Assembly (NCBI GenBank): GCA_041399205.1
Contig: JAWKTK010000010.1
Location: 1-64,000, forward strand
Source: JAGQOZ01 sp041399205
Lineage (GTDB): Bacteria > Planctomycetota > Planctomycetia > Pirellulales > Pirellulaceae
DNA length: 64,000 nt
Direction: 5' to 3'
Shown here: positions 47,252 to 55,001 of the stretch, piece after piece
How the letters are laid out: each line of letters opens with the position of its first letter
How positions within the stretch are numbered: position 1 is the stretch's first letter
Notes under the pieces: model-generated
Told to the model about the DNA's origin: nothing
Databases searched by the model: none
The model's input: the letters and a program-made list of their open reading frames with translations, nothing else
Program-made: the position numbers and the translations under genes

Positions 47252-47854
47252 TTACTCCTCAATTCTCGAAAGTTCGGCGACGCGATTGCGGATTTTCGAC
47301 AGCACGCGGCACTTGTTGGTGTAGACGGTTCCAACATGGATTCCCAAAGTCTTGGCAACTTCTTCGGGAGGCAGGTCTTGGACGGCCGTCAGCCAGAATG
47401 ACTGCCACGTCGACGATTGCACCTCCTGCTGAATCTGCCACGCGGCCCACTGAAATGCCCATCGTTGCCAGTCTGATTCATCATCAAATGTCTTTTCGCC
47501 ATGGCAGTCTGGCAAAGCTTGCACGGTTTGCTGCACGCTCGTGCCACCAACAGCCCGATCGAACCGCGACTGTTTGCGAATGGCGGCCAAGCAGAGTCGG
47601 TGAGCTGTTCGCAACAACCAAACGCGAAAGCTATTCTTTCCACCAGACGGTTTCCAATCAGGAATCTTCCTATGAACTAGAAGAAGCACTTCTTGTACGA
47701 TCTCATCGACGTCGGCGTCCTGGAGTCCGCGTGCTCGACAATAGTTCGCTACCGCGCCAGCGTATAGACGGACGAACTCCTCCCACGCGGCCACGTCATC
47801 CGGGCTTGCAAGACGAACAAGTAGGCTTTCGCTGGTATCTGGTAAACGTGCCAT
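47252..47854 (-). CDS. ECF-type sigma factor
   Basis: The intact 200-residue protein has region 2: WEEFVRLYAGAVANYCRARG, DVDEIVQEVLLLVHRKIPDW, FRVWLLRTAHRLCLAAIRK. Region 4 is FWLTAVQDLPPEEVAKTLGI and HVGTVYTNKCRVLSKIRNRV. It is followed directly by the kinase gene at 47247, so the pair forms the third ECF/kinase operon in the window. Confidence 0.88.
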   Translation of the reverse strand: MARLPDTSESLLVRLASPDDVAAWEEFVRLYAGAVANYCRARGLQDADVDEIVQEVLLLVHRKIPDWKPSGGKNSFRVWLLRTAHRLCLAAIRKQSRFDRAVGGTSVQQTVQALPDCHGEKTFDDESDWQRWAFQWAAWQIQQEVQSSTWQSFWLTAVQDLPPEEVAKTLGIHVGTVYTNKCRVLSKIRNRVAELSRIEE

Positions 47855-48200
47855 ACGGATGCTAATGTTGTGGTGCGTAAACGCGACGGACTGATGCCCG
47901 ACTTTCAGCTAATGCAGCTTGGAACCCATTTCTTACACGTATTAGCGAAAAAAAACTGTGATTCGGAAACCCTCTCAGACCTTGCGGGGGTCCGATGTAG
48001 TCTGCGAGTGGACATCTCTGTGTTTAACGCCAAGGTCTACGCGGCATCGGTTTGTCCCACCGACCGCCGATTGCCGAGATCTTGTGTTTGGCCGAAGGCC
48101 AATGAGGACCGCAGCGCTGTGAACTTGGTCGCACCGTCGGACTGCAATTTGCTTAAGCGATTTCGTGACACATGAGCAGTTGTCTTTAATGTCAAGTCAA
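47855..48200. other. Intergenic region ending at the IS110 element
   Basis: No gene was seen. At 48158-48176 the sequence CGATTTCGTGACACATGAG nearly repeats the flank of element copy 8, suggesting the left half of an element copy interrupted by the IS110 insertion. Confidence 0.45.
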
Positions 48201-49153
48201 TTATCCCTCCTGCCAAGCCTCACCATTTTTGACCATTGTGTTGATTGTGATCAGGAGTTTTCGCATGCAGGCTACAATGGCGACCTTGTGTGGTTTCCCT
48301 TTCGCAGTCAATCGCTGGTAGTACTCGGTAATCACTGGATCAAAGCGAATCGCAACCAACGCGCACATGAAAAGCATGTTTCGAACGGATTCGCGACCAC
48401 CCCAGACTTGCCTCTTTCCTCGATAGTGGCCGCTGTCGTTGTTTTTTGGCGCTACTCCGACCAAGGAAGCAATTTCGCGATTGTTCAATTGACCTAGCTC
48501 AGGAAGGTCCAACAAGAAGGTCGTAGCAGCAACAACACCAATTCCCTTGACACTGGTTAGAAGGTCAAGTTTTTCCTTCAGTTGAGCTTCCTTTGTAAGT
48601 GCCGTATGAAGTGCTTTCTGGCAGGTTGCGATTTGTTTATCGAGCTGACTCACATGAACACCAATCTGTGTCAGTAACGGTTTGGGCAATCCGGGACGCT
48701 GGAGCCGCACTTTTTCTTGTTTTCGAAATTCGACCAATTGGGCTCTTCGCTGCTTGATCTGGCGAAGCGATTCTATCGTCCGGTCGATCCTGAGTTTGCA
48801 TCGCGGTTCAATGTCACGGCCGTATCGCGCCAAGATTGTGGCGTCGATTCGATCCGTTTTGGCCAGGACGCCAAGCGCCTTTGCATAATCACGTACCATT
48901 CGAGCATTCACCACGGCAACGGGATGACCTCTTTCGATAAGGAATTCGCTGATTGCTTTTTCGTAACCTCCACTGGCTTCCATTATCACGAGTTTCAGCC
49001 GCATGCGTGTCAGCCGATCCGCAATTGTTTTGAATCCCGACTTGACGTTGTCAACTTGAAAGAGTTCACGACTGACTCCCAAAAAAAAATACAGACATCC
49101 AGTGCGTCTTTGGAGACATCAATGCCTACGACAGACTCAACTTTGCTAATCAT
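48201..49153 (-). CDS. IS110-family DEDD transposase, frame changes at a run of nine A
   Basis: The start ATG 49153 gives MISKVESVVGIDVSKDALDV, the first Asp motif of the RuvC-like DEDD domain (GIDVSK). After CIFF the frame must shift at the run 49081-49089 to enter GVSRELFQVDNVKSGFK. The rest is clean: VIMEASGGYEKAISEFLIER, NARMVRDYAKALGVLAKTDR, ILARYGRD, then the C-terminal Tnp20 domain with the Ser motif region (SVKGIGVVAATTFLLDLPEL, EIASLVGVAPKNNDSGHYRG). One extra T in the coding strand would restore the frame. This is either a homopolymer error, an inactivating slip or programmed slippage. Confidence 0.85.
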
Positions 49154-49480
49154 AAAAGCGTTCCACCTTGTATGCGAGATTGAAAGCGAAAACACTTCCA
49201 TCTCCGGCAGTTGTACGAACTTTTGACAGAAAAAGGCGTGACGACCAGGCTCCTGAACAAGCTTTGAAGCTCTGGGGCGTGTTCGGTCTATCACACCGGG
49301 TATAGGGATCTAATCGGGTTGAATTCGATTAGGCAATCGACACTCGAGATTTTTTCCAATCGTTCTGATCGGTCGAATTCCGCAACATGACCTATCCAGA
49401 TCAATCCGCTCGAACGAAAAAATTGATTCGTCAGTCGTCTTGGCCTCGATGGGACGGGCCCGCGACTGACGAGCCGTCTT
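49154..49480 (-). ncRNA. Candidate bridge (seek) RNA region of the IS110 element
   Basis: IS110-subgroup elements carry a structured guide RNA in the non-coding end upstream of the transposase. This 330-base stretch is in the right place and has perfect stems: CTAATCG/CGATTAG (49310-49332) and CGTCAGTCG/CGACTGACG (49429-49471). The target- and donor-binding loops were not worked out. The assignment rests on position and hairpins only. Confidence 0.3.
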
Positions 49481-49494
49481 CCTTGAAAACATAC

Positions 49495-49525
49495 AAGGGC
49501 GTGGCCTGAGCGTCTAACTAAGTCG
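49495..49525 (+). repeat. Dispersed intergenic element, copy 9 (right half)
   Basis: AAGGGCGTGGCCTGAGCGTC matches the core of the element. The usual upstream flank is missing here and appears instead on the far side of the IS110 element at 48158-48176. Confidence 0.5.
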
Positions 49526-49587
49526 CGGGCGCATACCTCGAATGAGTCTTCGATGACGGTGCATCAAGTAAAAACTCCGTAATTCTC

Positions 49588-50262
49588 ATGCCCCACGGCG
49601 ATTTGCCGGGGCGAATCGCTTCTCCACCCATTTATTTGCCGCCGACGACACACATCGCCGTAAAGCGTGGCGTTGCATTTCTACGCGGGAGACATCTTCG
49701 ACATGAGATCCCAGTTAGAAAGCTCACGCCCGGTGCAAAAGCAGTTCACGAAGAAAAGAAAATCTACGACGTATATTCGTCTGTAGCCGGTTCGTCGTAC
49801 GACGGAAAGCAGTATTCTTCGGCTCAAAACCTAGCCAAAACGCTGAACAAGCTCAACGTTGGTACATGGGAAGCTCGCTATGTTGGACCAAATGCGGTGA
49901 GCCAGTCTATCGTTGATTCGCTTGGTTACGATGTTCCTGGCCAAAGTTTGATCGGTGGTGCTCCGGTCTACGCGTCGAACCAGCTCAAGCCCATTAGGCC
50001 GATCATTTTACTGATTGCTTGGAGCACGGCTGGCGCTCACTTCGTGGTAGTCGACACAGTGAATTGGACTCCATTCGGGATGTATGCCAGTGTGTGTGAC
50101 CCGTGGGATGGCAACGTGCATATTACCAAATTTGAAATTGGCAAGTCGTTCGACTATCGCGGATCACCGGTTCCTCTGTCATGGGATTTCGGAGGGAAAC
50201 GACATGACTATTCTTCCGAAAGCAGCGGTTCACCCAGGGGATGGATTGTTCGCCAAATTTAG
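49588..50262 (+). CDS. Papain-like/C39-like cysteine peptidase domain protein lacking its catalytic Cys end
   Basis: The 224-residue protein contains PIILLIAWSTAGAHFVVVDT (His site) and ASVCDPWDGNVHITKFE (Asp/Asn site and turn), which resemble the His and Asp part of papain-fold C39/C70 peptidases. The N-terminal segment with the usual Q...GCWAA Cys motif is not found. The first 40 residues (PHGDLPGRIASPPIYLPP) are Pro-rich and not peptidase-like, so the front of the gene was probably lost. It lies between the IS110 element and the T6SS locus; a link to secretion is only positional. Confidence 0.5.
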   Translation: MPHGDLPGRIASPPIYLPPTTHIAVKRGVAFLRGRHLRHEIPVRKLTPGAKAVHEEKKIYDVYSSVAGSSYDGKQYSSAQNLAKTLNKLNVGTWEARYVGPNAVSQSIVDSLGYDVPGQSLIGGAPVYASNQLKPIRPIILLIAWSTAGAHFVVVDTVNWTPFGMYASVCDPWDGNVHITKFEIGKSFDYRGSPVPLSWDFGGKRHDYSSESSGSPRGWIVRQI

Positions 50263-50366
50263 ACTCAAGATCACCAGTGGACGCTCTCAGTTCAGCACCA
50301 AGAATTAATCGCATTGGTGCCGGAAAGCTTCATCTATATCTCTGTCTCTCTGAACGCGTAATTCGC

Positions 50367-51407
50367 TCATTGGATGTTTACGACCACTTTTTTGCCGTAG
50401 TCGCCGAGCGTTTTTAATACGACCTTTTTCGATCCCGTTTTCTGTTGGCCGCCGGCGATACCACTTGCCTCAATTTCATATTCGCCTGCCGGCAGATTGG
50501 GAAACGCAAAGACACCATCGCCCATCGGAACAGGAATCAAATCGTCGCGGTCTTTGATGATGGCCTTGGGGCGAACGGGCGTTGCACCAGATGCCATTTG
50601 CACCAAGACGGTCAACGTGCCTTTCACTTCCTGGCGAGATTCCGCTTGTCCGTCACCGTTGGTACTGGTGGCGCGCGGTGACCGGATGGTCACCAATTCC
50701 TGAGATTCAAATTGATGACCGACGCCATCGGAGAATCGAGCTCGAAGCCAGAATTCTCGCTGGGTGCCCGGGGTAATCATAAGCTGGTCCGTGGGGAGTT
50801 GGTATTTTTGTCGAATACGATTGGAGGAATGGTCTAGTTCGACCGTTGCTTCGACATCGTCAGGAAACGCCCTGGTCTTGGATGTTGCCAGCAGAAACTC
50901 GGCTCTTGATATCCCCGATCGATCGCTTGCCACCCAGGAAAAATCGAGCGGTTTGCCGAGATCAAAGATCTTTCGGGCCGGCGACACGTTGCCCGTCGGA
51001 TTGTCGCCATCCAAGATTACGGTGTGCATGAACGCGTCTTCGTTGCGTCCGTTTACAATCAAACTGGCTTCTAGCTTGGCTTGAACGTTGGTCGATGACG
51101 GTTTTAATTCGGCAATTACATCTGTCACCACCGTTTGCATAACCAATGAACCGGTTTCGGCCGGCGTTTTCAAGAATGTGGCTACGTTTCGGTCGGAATA
51201 GTAGGAAACTCGCTGCGAATCGAAATCGGTAGGACTTAACGCAATCTCAATTTTGTCTCGACCTGCACTTGTAGCGAATGAATCCGCCGGCGAATCTATT
51301 TCTAACTGCACTCGCATTGTGGCTGGCAGTTGATCTACTCGGAAGAGCGAAGGCCGCTCCTGCGTCTGTATTTGCTGAGGTGACCCGTTTGTTGAAGAAT
51401 CTGTCAC
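50367..51407 (-). CDS. C-terminal part of large divergent T6SS-locus protein, Cna-B-like end
   Basis: The frame reads FRVDQLPATMRVQLEIDSPA, VSPARKIFDLGKPLDFSWVA and QREFWLRARFSDGVGHQFES. It ends in a carboxypeptidase-regulatory/Cna-B-like domain (IPVPMGDGVFAFPNLPAGEY, EIEASGIAGGQQKTGSKKVV). The first codons continue the upstream frame that reads ILLDIDGYPRAIIEQIELVS, so this is not an independent gene. It is the extracytoplasmic end of the protein starting at 54837. Confidence 0.65.
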   Translation of the reverse strand: MTDSSTNGSPQQIQTQERPSLFRVDQLPATMRVQLEIDSPADSFATSAGRDKIEIALSPTDFDSQRVSYYSDRNVATFLKTPAETGSLVMQTVVTDVIAELKPSSTNVQAKLEASLIVNGRNEDAFMHTVILDGDNPTGNVSPARKIFDLGKPLDFSWVASDRSGISRAEFLLATSKTRAFPDDVEATVELDHSSNRIRQKYQLPTDQLMITPGTQREFWLRARFSDGVGHQFESQELVTIRSPRATSTNGDGQAESRQEVKGTLTVLVQMASGATPVRPKAIIKDRDDLIPVPMGDGVFAFPNLPAGEYEIEASGIAGGQQKTGSKKVVLKTLGDYGKKVVVNIQ

Positions 51408-51840
51408 TTCGACTGACTGTATGCGAAGTTCATGTCGGTTCGAACGGGCTGTGATTTGGCACCGGAAACCAATTCAATTTGCTCGATGATGGCACGCGGA
51501 TACCCGTCGATATCGAGCAAAATATTGCTGATGCAGAGCTTTCATTGGAAAGCGTTTGTGAAAATCGAACAGCGCTGATGTTGATTCAATCGTTTCGCTG
51601 TTCCTGTAGCGTTGAATTGGTCCCCAAACCGTTTGTGTGCCAGACTACGTGGATCGGTAGGGGGCATCCTTGGTTCGCGAACGGTGACGTTAAGCTGGCG
51701 ATTGGCGGGATTGAAAGGGCCGCGGCGTCAACATAGGACGTCGGGTGAAGAGAACGGATAGCTCGATCCATTTGGGCCAGAATTCGGACGAATCGCTGGC
51801 ATTCGAAACTAAACACACCAATCCGTAGGACACGTCGTGA
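51408..51840 (-). pseudogene. Frame-scattered section of the large divergent protein
   Basis: Pieces in order on the minus strand: HDVSYGLVCLVSNASDSSEF and WPKWIELSVLFTRRPMLTPR, then ANRQLNVTVREPRMPPTDPR and FGDQFNATG, then NILLDIDGYPRAIIEQIELV and SQPVRTDMNFAYSQSK. At least two indels lie in 430 bases. Confidence 0.5.
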
Positions 51841-52683
51841 TCAAGTGCCGCAGGTTCGCTGGGCCATTGGGTCCGTCGCCGGATGCGGCGGGTCTTCCGT
51901 CTTATTGGGAGTTGCTGATGCACTCGCAAAGAGAATTTTCTTGCGTTCTCCATTCGCGGGCAGGACCAGAGATTCTGCTTTGGCAATGACTTGGATGTCG
52001 GGGCGAGTTAAATAGCTATCCTCAAAGAACAGTCGATTGCGGATGGATCGAAGCGGACGTTCAGCCGTATCCAAAAGCAGACCTCGTGGCCAAGTGGCGT
52101 TTTCCATTTTCGGAACCTGAAGTAGGTGGACGTTCACTGTCTTCGCTTGGCCAGACCGATTTTCCAGAAAGAAATCAAACGCCGTTGCTCGATTGGGAAA
52201 AGGACGAAGTCGAGTGGACAAGTCGGTGCGCGGCCGAATGGGTGTATCGGATCCAACTTGATTGACAATCAGGTCGATGCGATTTGCTTTAGGCAAAATG
52301 CACTTCAAAGATTCGGTCACGCGGTTGTACGGAGATCCGACGGCGGCGTGTGGAGAAATCGTCGACTGTGGCTCCGCTTGATCCGATTCATCAAACTGGG
52401 AAGCTTTGATTTTGAGTTTCACCACGCTTCGTCCGTTGATCATCGGAATCTGGACTGCGCCGTCTGCCGGTACTGGGCTAAAACGCCCTGACGAATCAGC
52501 GGCATACTGTATGGTTAGTTTAGGAATGGCACTGGGAGCAGGTTCGAACTGCAAATTCAACGAACGATTTTCTGGATTGGACAGATGAAATTCAATAGAA
52601 ACATCTTTGTCTTGTGCAACGTCAACGTTGATCTCGTGCGATTCCATGGTGGCGAATAGCAAGTGCTGTCGAATGTCCCACAT
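51841..52683 (-). CDS. Section of the large divergent protein (beta-rich)
   Basis: Reads MESHEINVDVAQDKDVSIEF, HLSNPENRSLNLQFEPAPSA, INGRSVVKLKIKASQFDESD, ATAFDFFLENRSGQAKTVNV and SYLTRPDIQVIAKAESLVLP. These look like Ig-like or Calx-like extracellular beta domains. The join to the upstream section is a shift near 52700 in an A-rich run, where KQKLQPLSMWDIRQHLLF continues the sense. Confidence 0.6.
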   Translation of the reverse strand: MWDIRQHLLFATMESHEINVDVAQDKDVSIEFHLSNPENRSLNLQFEPAPSAIPKLTIQYAADSSGRFSPVPADGAVQIPMINGRSVVKLKIKASQFDESDQAEPQSTISPHAAVGSPYNRVTESLKCILPKANRIDLIVNQVGSDTPIRPRTDLSTRLRPFPNRATAFDFFLENRSGQAKTVNVHLLQVPKMENATWPRGLLLDTAERPLRSIRNRLFFEDSYLTRPDIQVIAKAESLVLPANGERKKILFASASATPNKTEDPPHPATDPMAQRTCGT

Positions 52684-53318
52684 GGAGAGCGGTTGGAGTT
52701 TTTGTTTGATCGAATCGCATCTCTTCCATCCATGAAATAGGCAAACCTGGCATCCGAGTCATTCATTGCGGGTTGCAGCAGCGATTCGTACGCTTGACGA
52801 ATCGCTTGGCTTTCTGTTCTCGCGAATGCCCAGAAGTCGTTTGCGACGAACGTTGAATTGTCACTCCTTGGTTTGTTTGAAAACAGCTGAATCAGTTGTT
52901 GTTCGAGTCGGATTTGGCGAAGGACTTGGCTCTTTTGTTCTGCAGAGATTTCGTTGTTCAAAACGGTCAGCTTGTTTGGCTTGGTCGTCGGTATCGGGAG
53001 CCGATCAAGCGAATTCAGTAAATCGAATCGCTGTTGCGCTGTGGGAAGCCAGGTTGCTAACAGGCTTTCCATTCGCATGCGACTGCTTGGCTCATGATTT
53101 GCCAGAAGGTCCGTCACTTCGTGTTGAACCTGATCCATTGCGGCATTTAATGTGCGGACAAGTTGACTGGTTCGTTCCGCCAACAGTTCTTGCGTTGGCG
53201 AATCGATGGATTGATGATTCAATGATTTTAATAGCTGATCATGGTCGGCTAAAACGGCCACTAGCGTTTCCACGTCGGCCGCTTCGGCTGATGGGCGAAG
53301 GCCGTGCCAGCGAACCAA
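52557..53318 (-). CDS. Section of the large divergent protein (helical)
   Basis: This is helical and charged: DVETLVAVLADHDQLLKSLN, ELLAERTSQLVRTLNAAMDQ, SRMRMESLLATWLPTAQQRF, DFWAFARTESQAIRQAYESL and FAYFMDGRDAIRSNKN. The reading is lost after about 52700. It has no recognised domain; a coiled-coil stalk is possible. Confidence 0.55.
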   Translation of the reverse strand: MVRWHGLRPSAEAADVETLVAVLADHDQLLKSLNHQSIDSPTQELLAERTSQLVRTLNAAMDQVQHEVTDLLANHEPSSRMRMESLLATWLPTAQQRFDLLNSLDRLPIPTTKPNKLTVLNNEISAEQKSQVLRQIRLEQQLIQLFSNKPRSDNSTFVANDFWAFARTESQAIRQAYESLLQPAMNDSDARFAYFMDGRDAIRSNKNSNRSPCGTFDSTCYSPPWNRTRSTLTLHKTKMFLLNFICPIQKIVR

Positions 53319-53329
53319 TTCTGATGCGA

Positions 53330-53965
53330 TTAGACTTGCTTGGTTGAAGACTTGTGTGCCGAATTGAATTCACTGACGGTCAATTGTCCATGTTGGCGAT
53401 GCGTGTGAAATTCGTAAGTTGCGTCTAGCAACATCTGCAAAACCGACTCTGGCCGGGCTTGATAATCGGTGGCGTTTGTTGATTGAATGGAATTTCGCAG
53501 CGTCTTTAAGTCTTGTAAATCACGCTGCAAAATCTGGTCGATGGACGATACGACGGAGGGAGAACCAAAGCGAATTCGGCGTTCCATATCAATCAATAAT
53601 TGGTTGTACGAACGCCATAGTTGAGGTGCAAAGTCAGCTGGCAGCCATACAAATGCATTTGCGTTTGAATTGGCCAATCGGTGGATTTCGTCGCGAATTT
53701 TCCACGCTTCGTTCAATTCTGATAGGACCGACGGTGCGACGTGATCTGCAGGAGACGGTTCCAGTTGGCTTACGTCGGAGGTTGGATCTGAGGCAACCGC
53801 CAATGCTTCTTTGTCTGAAGCGTCGGTTGCTATCGCAGTGGTATTGGCCGGTTCGTCTTCCCGTGCTTTTGTAGCCGGATCTTCAACGTGTCCGCTGAGT
53901 CGGACCAGCTTGAGGTCGGAAGGGACTTTTCCAACGGATAGATTTCTTGGTTGTGCATTAGCCAA
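53330..53965 (-). CDS. Section of the large divergent protein (linker and helical)
   Basis: Begins NAQPRNLSVGKVPSDLKLVR, then an Asp/Glu/Thr/Ala-rich linker (EDEPANTTAIATDASDKEAL), then helices: LSELNEAWKIRDEIHRLANS, APQLWRSYNQLLIDMERRIR, LQDLKTLRNSIQSTNATDYQ. It starts 8 bases inside the end of the preceding section, so the split is probably a frameshift near 53960. Confidence 0.55.
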   Translation of the reverse strand: MANAQPRNLSVGKVPSDLKLVRLSGHVEDPATKAREDEPANTTAIATDASDKEALAVASDPTSDVSQLEPSPADHVAPSVLSELNEAWKIRDEIHRLANSNANAFVWLPADFAPQLWRSYNQLLIDMERRIRFGSPSVVSSIDQILQRDLQDLKTLRNSIQSTNATDYQARPESVLQMLLDATYEFHTHRQHGQLTVSEFNSAHKSSTKQV

Positions 53966-54425
53966 GGCGTGACTTGTCCGTTAGATACTGTCTCGCATTC
54001 GGAAAGAACGAACGAATAAATTCGCCCATGGTGACAAATCCATCAGGCGACGATCCAGATGTGGGTTGATCTGTTTTGCCACTGAGCCCTTCGTATACCT
54101 TGTTCGCGAATAGTGTTTGACGTGAATTCGGCAACACCATATTTTCCTGGAGTATCCCGTTTGAGACCAGAACCCACAGGGAAGGGTCTCGAGTTTGCTC
54201 CAGTACTAGTTGATTGAATTCGTTCACAAGCACTCCCAGTCGCTTGTCGTAGGCGATGCCGCCTGAATCCAGGATAAGTAGTTTGGTAGATGCGGGACTG
54301 GTTGCATGTCTTCCACGAGGGTTTGGACCGGCATGGCGGCGAGTGTGTTTTGGGTCAGCGAAAAGTCGCGACACAACAATCTGCCGAACCTGTCGAAGTG
54401 AGGTTTCCCACGCCATGAGCCGCAA
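53958..54425 (-). CDS. Pseudo-caspase-like domain, second half (section of the large divergent protein)
   Basis: The coherent part runs from ASTKLLILDSGGIAYDKRLG through VLVNEFNQLVLEQTRDPSLW, VLVSNGILQENMVLPNSRQT and LFANKVYEGLSG to DGFVTMGEFIRSFFPNARQY. In caspase/C14 proteins the LLLDACxSG site follows the beta-strand; here it reads LLILDSGG with no Cys. The shape (strand, D-x-G, V-x-NEF, then W-V-L, then F-A/G-x-x-V-x-EGL) matches planctomycete pseudo-caspases that I recall, but without a search this is tentative. Confidence 0.55.
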   Translation of the reverse strand: MRLMAWETSLRQVRQIVVSRLFADPKHTRRHAGPNPRGRHATSPASTKLLILDSGGIAYDKRLGVLVNEFNQLVLEQTRDPSLWVLVSNGILQENMVLPNSRQTLFANKVYEGLSGKTDQPTSGSSPDGFVTMGEFIRSFFPNARQYLTDKSRLG

Positions 54426-54837
54426 CGTATACGATCAACGCATCCAGCTGAGTCACCGACAATCGCCCTAATTCTGATCGGATTCTGTTGACGTTACCGT
54501 TGGACGCTTGCGAATCAAATTCCCACAACCGACTTAGGTCTTCAGCTACCAGATAACGCGTGGTGTTGTGATAGTCGTTCTCCGTAACAAATTCTTCAAA
54601 GGACTTTGACGGAAGAAACGGCGCGGCAAGCTGATGACTATCACCTGTTTGGATGGTGACAAAGTACGTCGTCATGCGTTTGCGAGGCCAAAGGTACCAC
54701 GCGAACGCGCCCACCAGCAGGACGAGCAACACTGCCAGTGTCCACCTAGACGCCGTGTTGTCGTTGGCTTGGATTGACTTTGAAGATGACGGTTGTCTCC
54801 ACGATGGACTTCGCTTGTTACTGTTCGGTTTGACCAT
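54355..54837 (-). CDS. N-terminus of the large divergent protein: membrane anchor and first half of pseudo-caspase-like domain
   Basis: The start ATG 54837 (MVKPNSNKRSPSWRQPSSSK) gives a basic cytoplasmic tail. One membrane segment follows (WTLAVLLVLLVGAFAWYLW, about residues 32-50), then TYFVTIQTGDSHQLAAPFLP, YHNTTRYLVAEDLSRLWEFD and SVTQLDALIVYVAAHGVGN. The HG of VYVAAHG sits where caspases have the catalytic His. The frame breaks near 54370. With the sections down to 50367 the protein would have about 1490 residues. It is divergent from tssK (164 bases between starts). Confidence 0.6.
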   Translation of the reverse strand: MVKPNSNKRSPSWRQPSSSKSIQANDNTASRWTLAVLLVLLVGAFAWYLWPRKRMTTYFVTIQTGDSHQLAAPFLPSKSFEEFVTENDYHNTTRYLVAEDLSRLWEFDSQASNGNVNRIRSELGRLSVTQLDALIVYVAAHGVGNLTSTGSADCCVATFR

Positions 54838-54957
54838 TACTATCCGTTCTTTCTCCTACTGAGACGACATCGTTGTCGTTTCGTGAGTGTTAATGCAGGA
54901 AGAATTGGTGAAGTGGGAAGGAATGTCGTCGCTGTAGCAACCTAGACTATTTGGGGC

Positions 54958-54963
54958 TATAAT
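54958..54963 (+). promoter_or_regulatory. Possible -10 element of the tssK operon
   Basis: TATAAT lies 38 bases before the tssK start, in the 164-base divergent region. No good -35 is present (TAGCAA at 17-base spacing), so an activator or another sigma factor may be needed. Confidence 0.35.
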
Positions 54964-55001
54964 CTTTCAAAAATTCGTGTAATGGCAAGGAAAAAATCTG
55001 G

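Larger units (their letters stand above)
48178..49493 (-). mobile_element. IS110-family insertion sequence (boundaries approximate)
   Basis: The transposase gene (48201-49153) with a long upstream non-coding stretch (49154 to about 49490) and a very short downstream one matches the layout of the IS110 subgroup. On one side lies CGATTTCGTGACACATGAG and on the other ACAAGGGCGTGGC. Put together they resemble the flank and core of the dispersed element, which suggests insertion into a copy. No terminal inverted repeats are seen, as usual for the family. The ends are inferred from the interrupted repeat, so they may be off by 10-20 bases. Confidence 0.6.

Noticed and set aside
49588..50262. Calling the papain-like protein a T6SS effector
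   Set aside because: It has no VgrG, PAAR or other secretion domain and no catalytic Cys; proximity alone is not enough, so it is listed only as a possibility.
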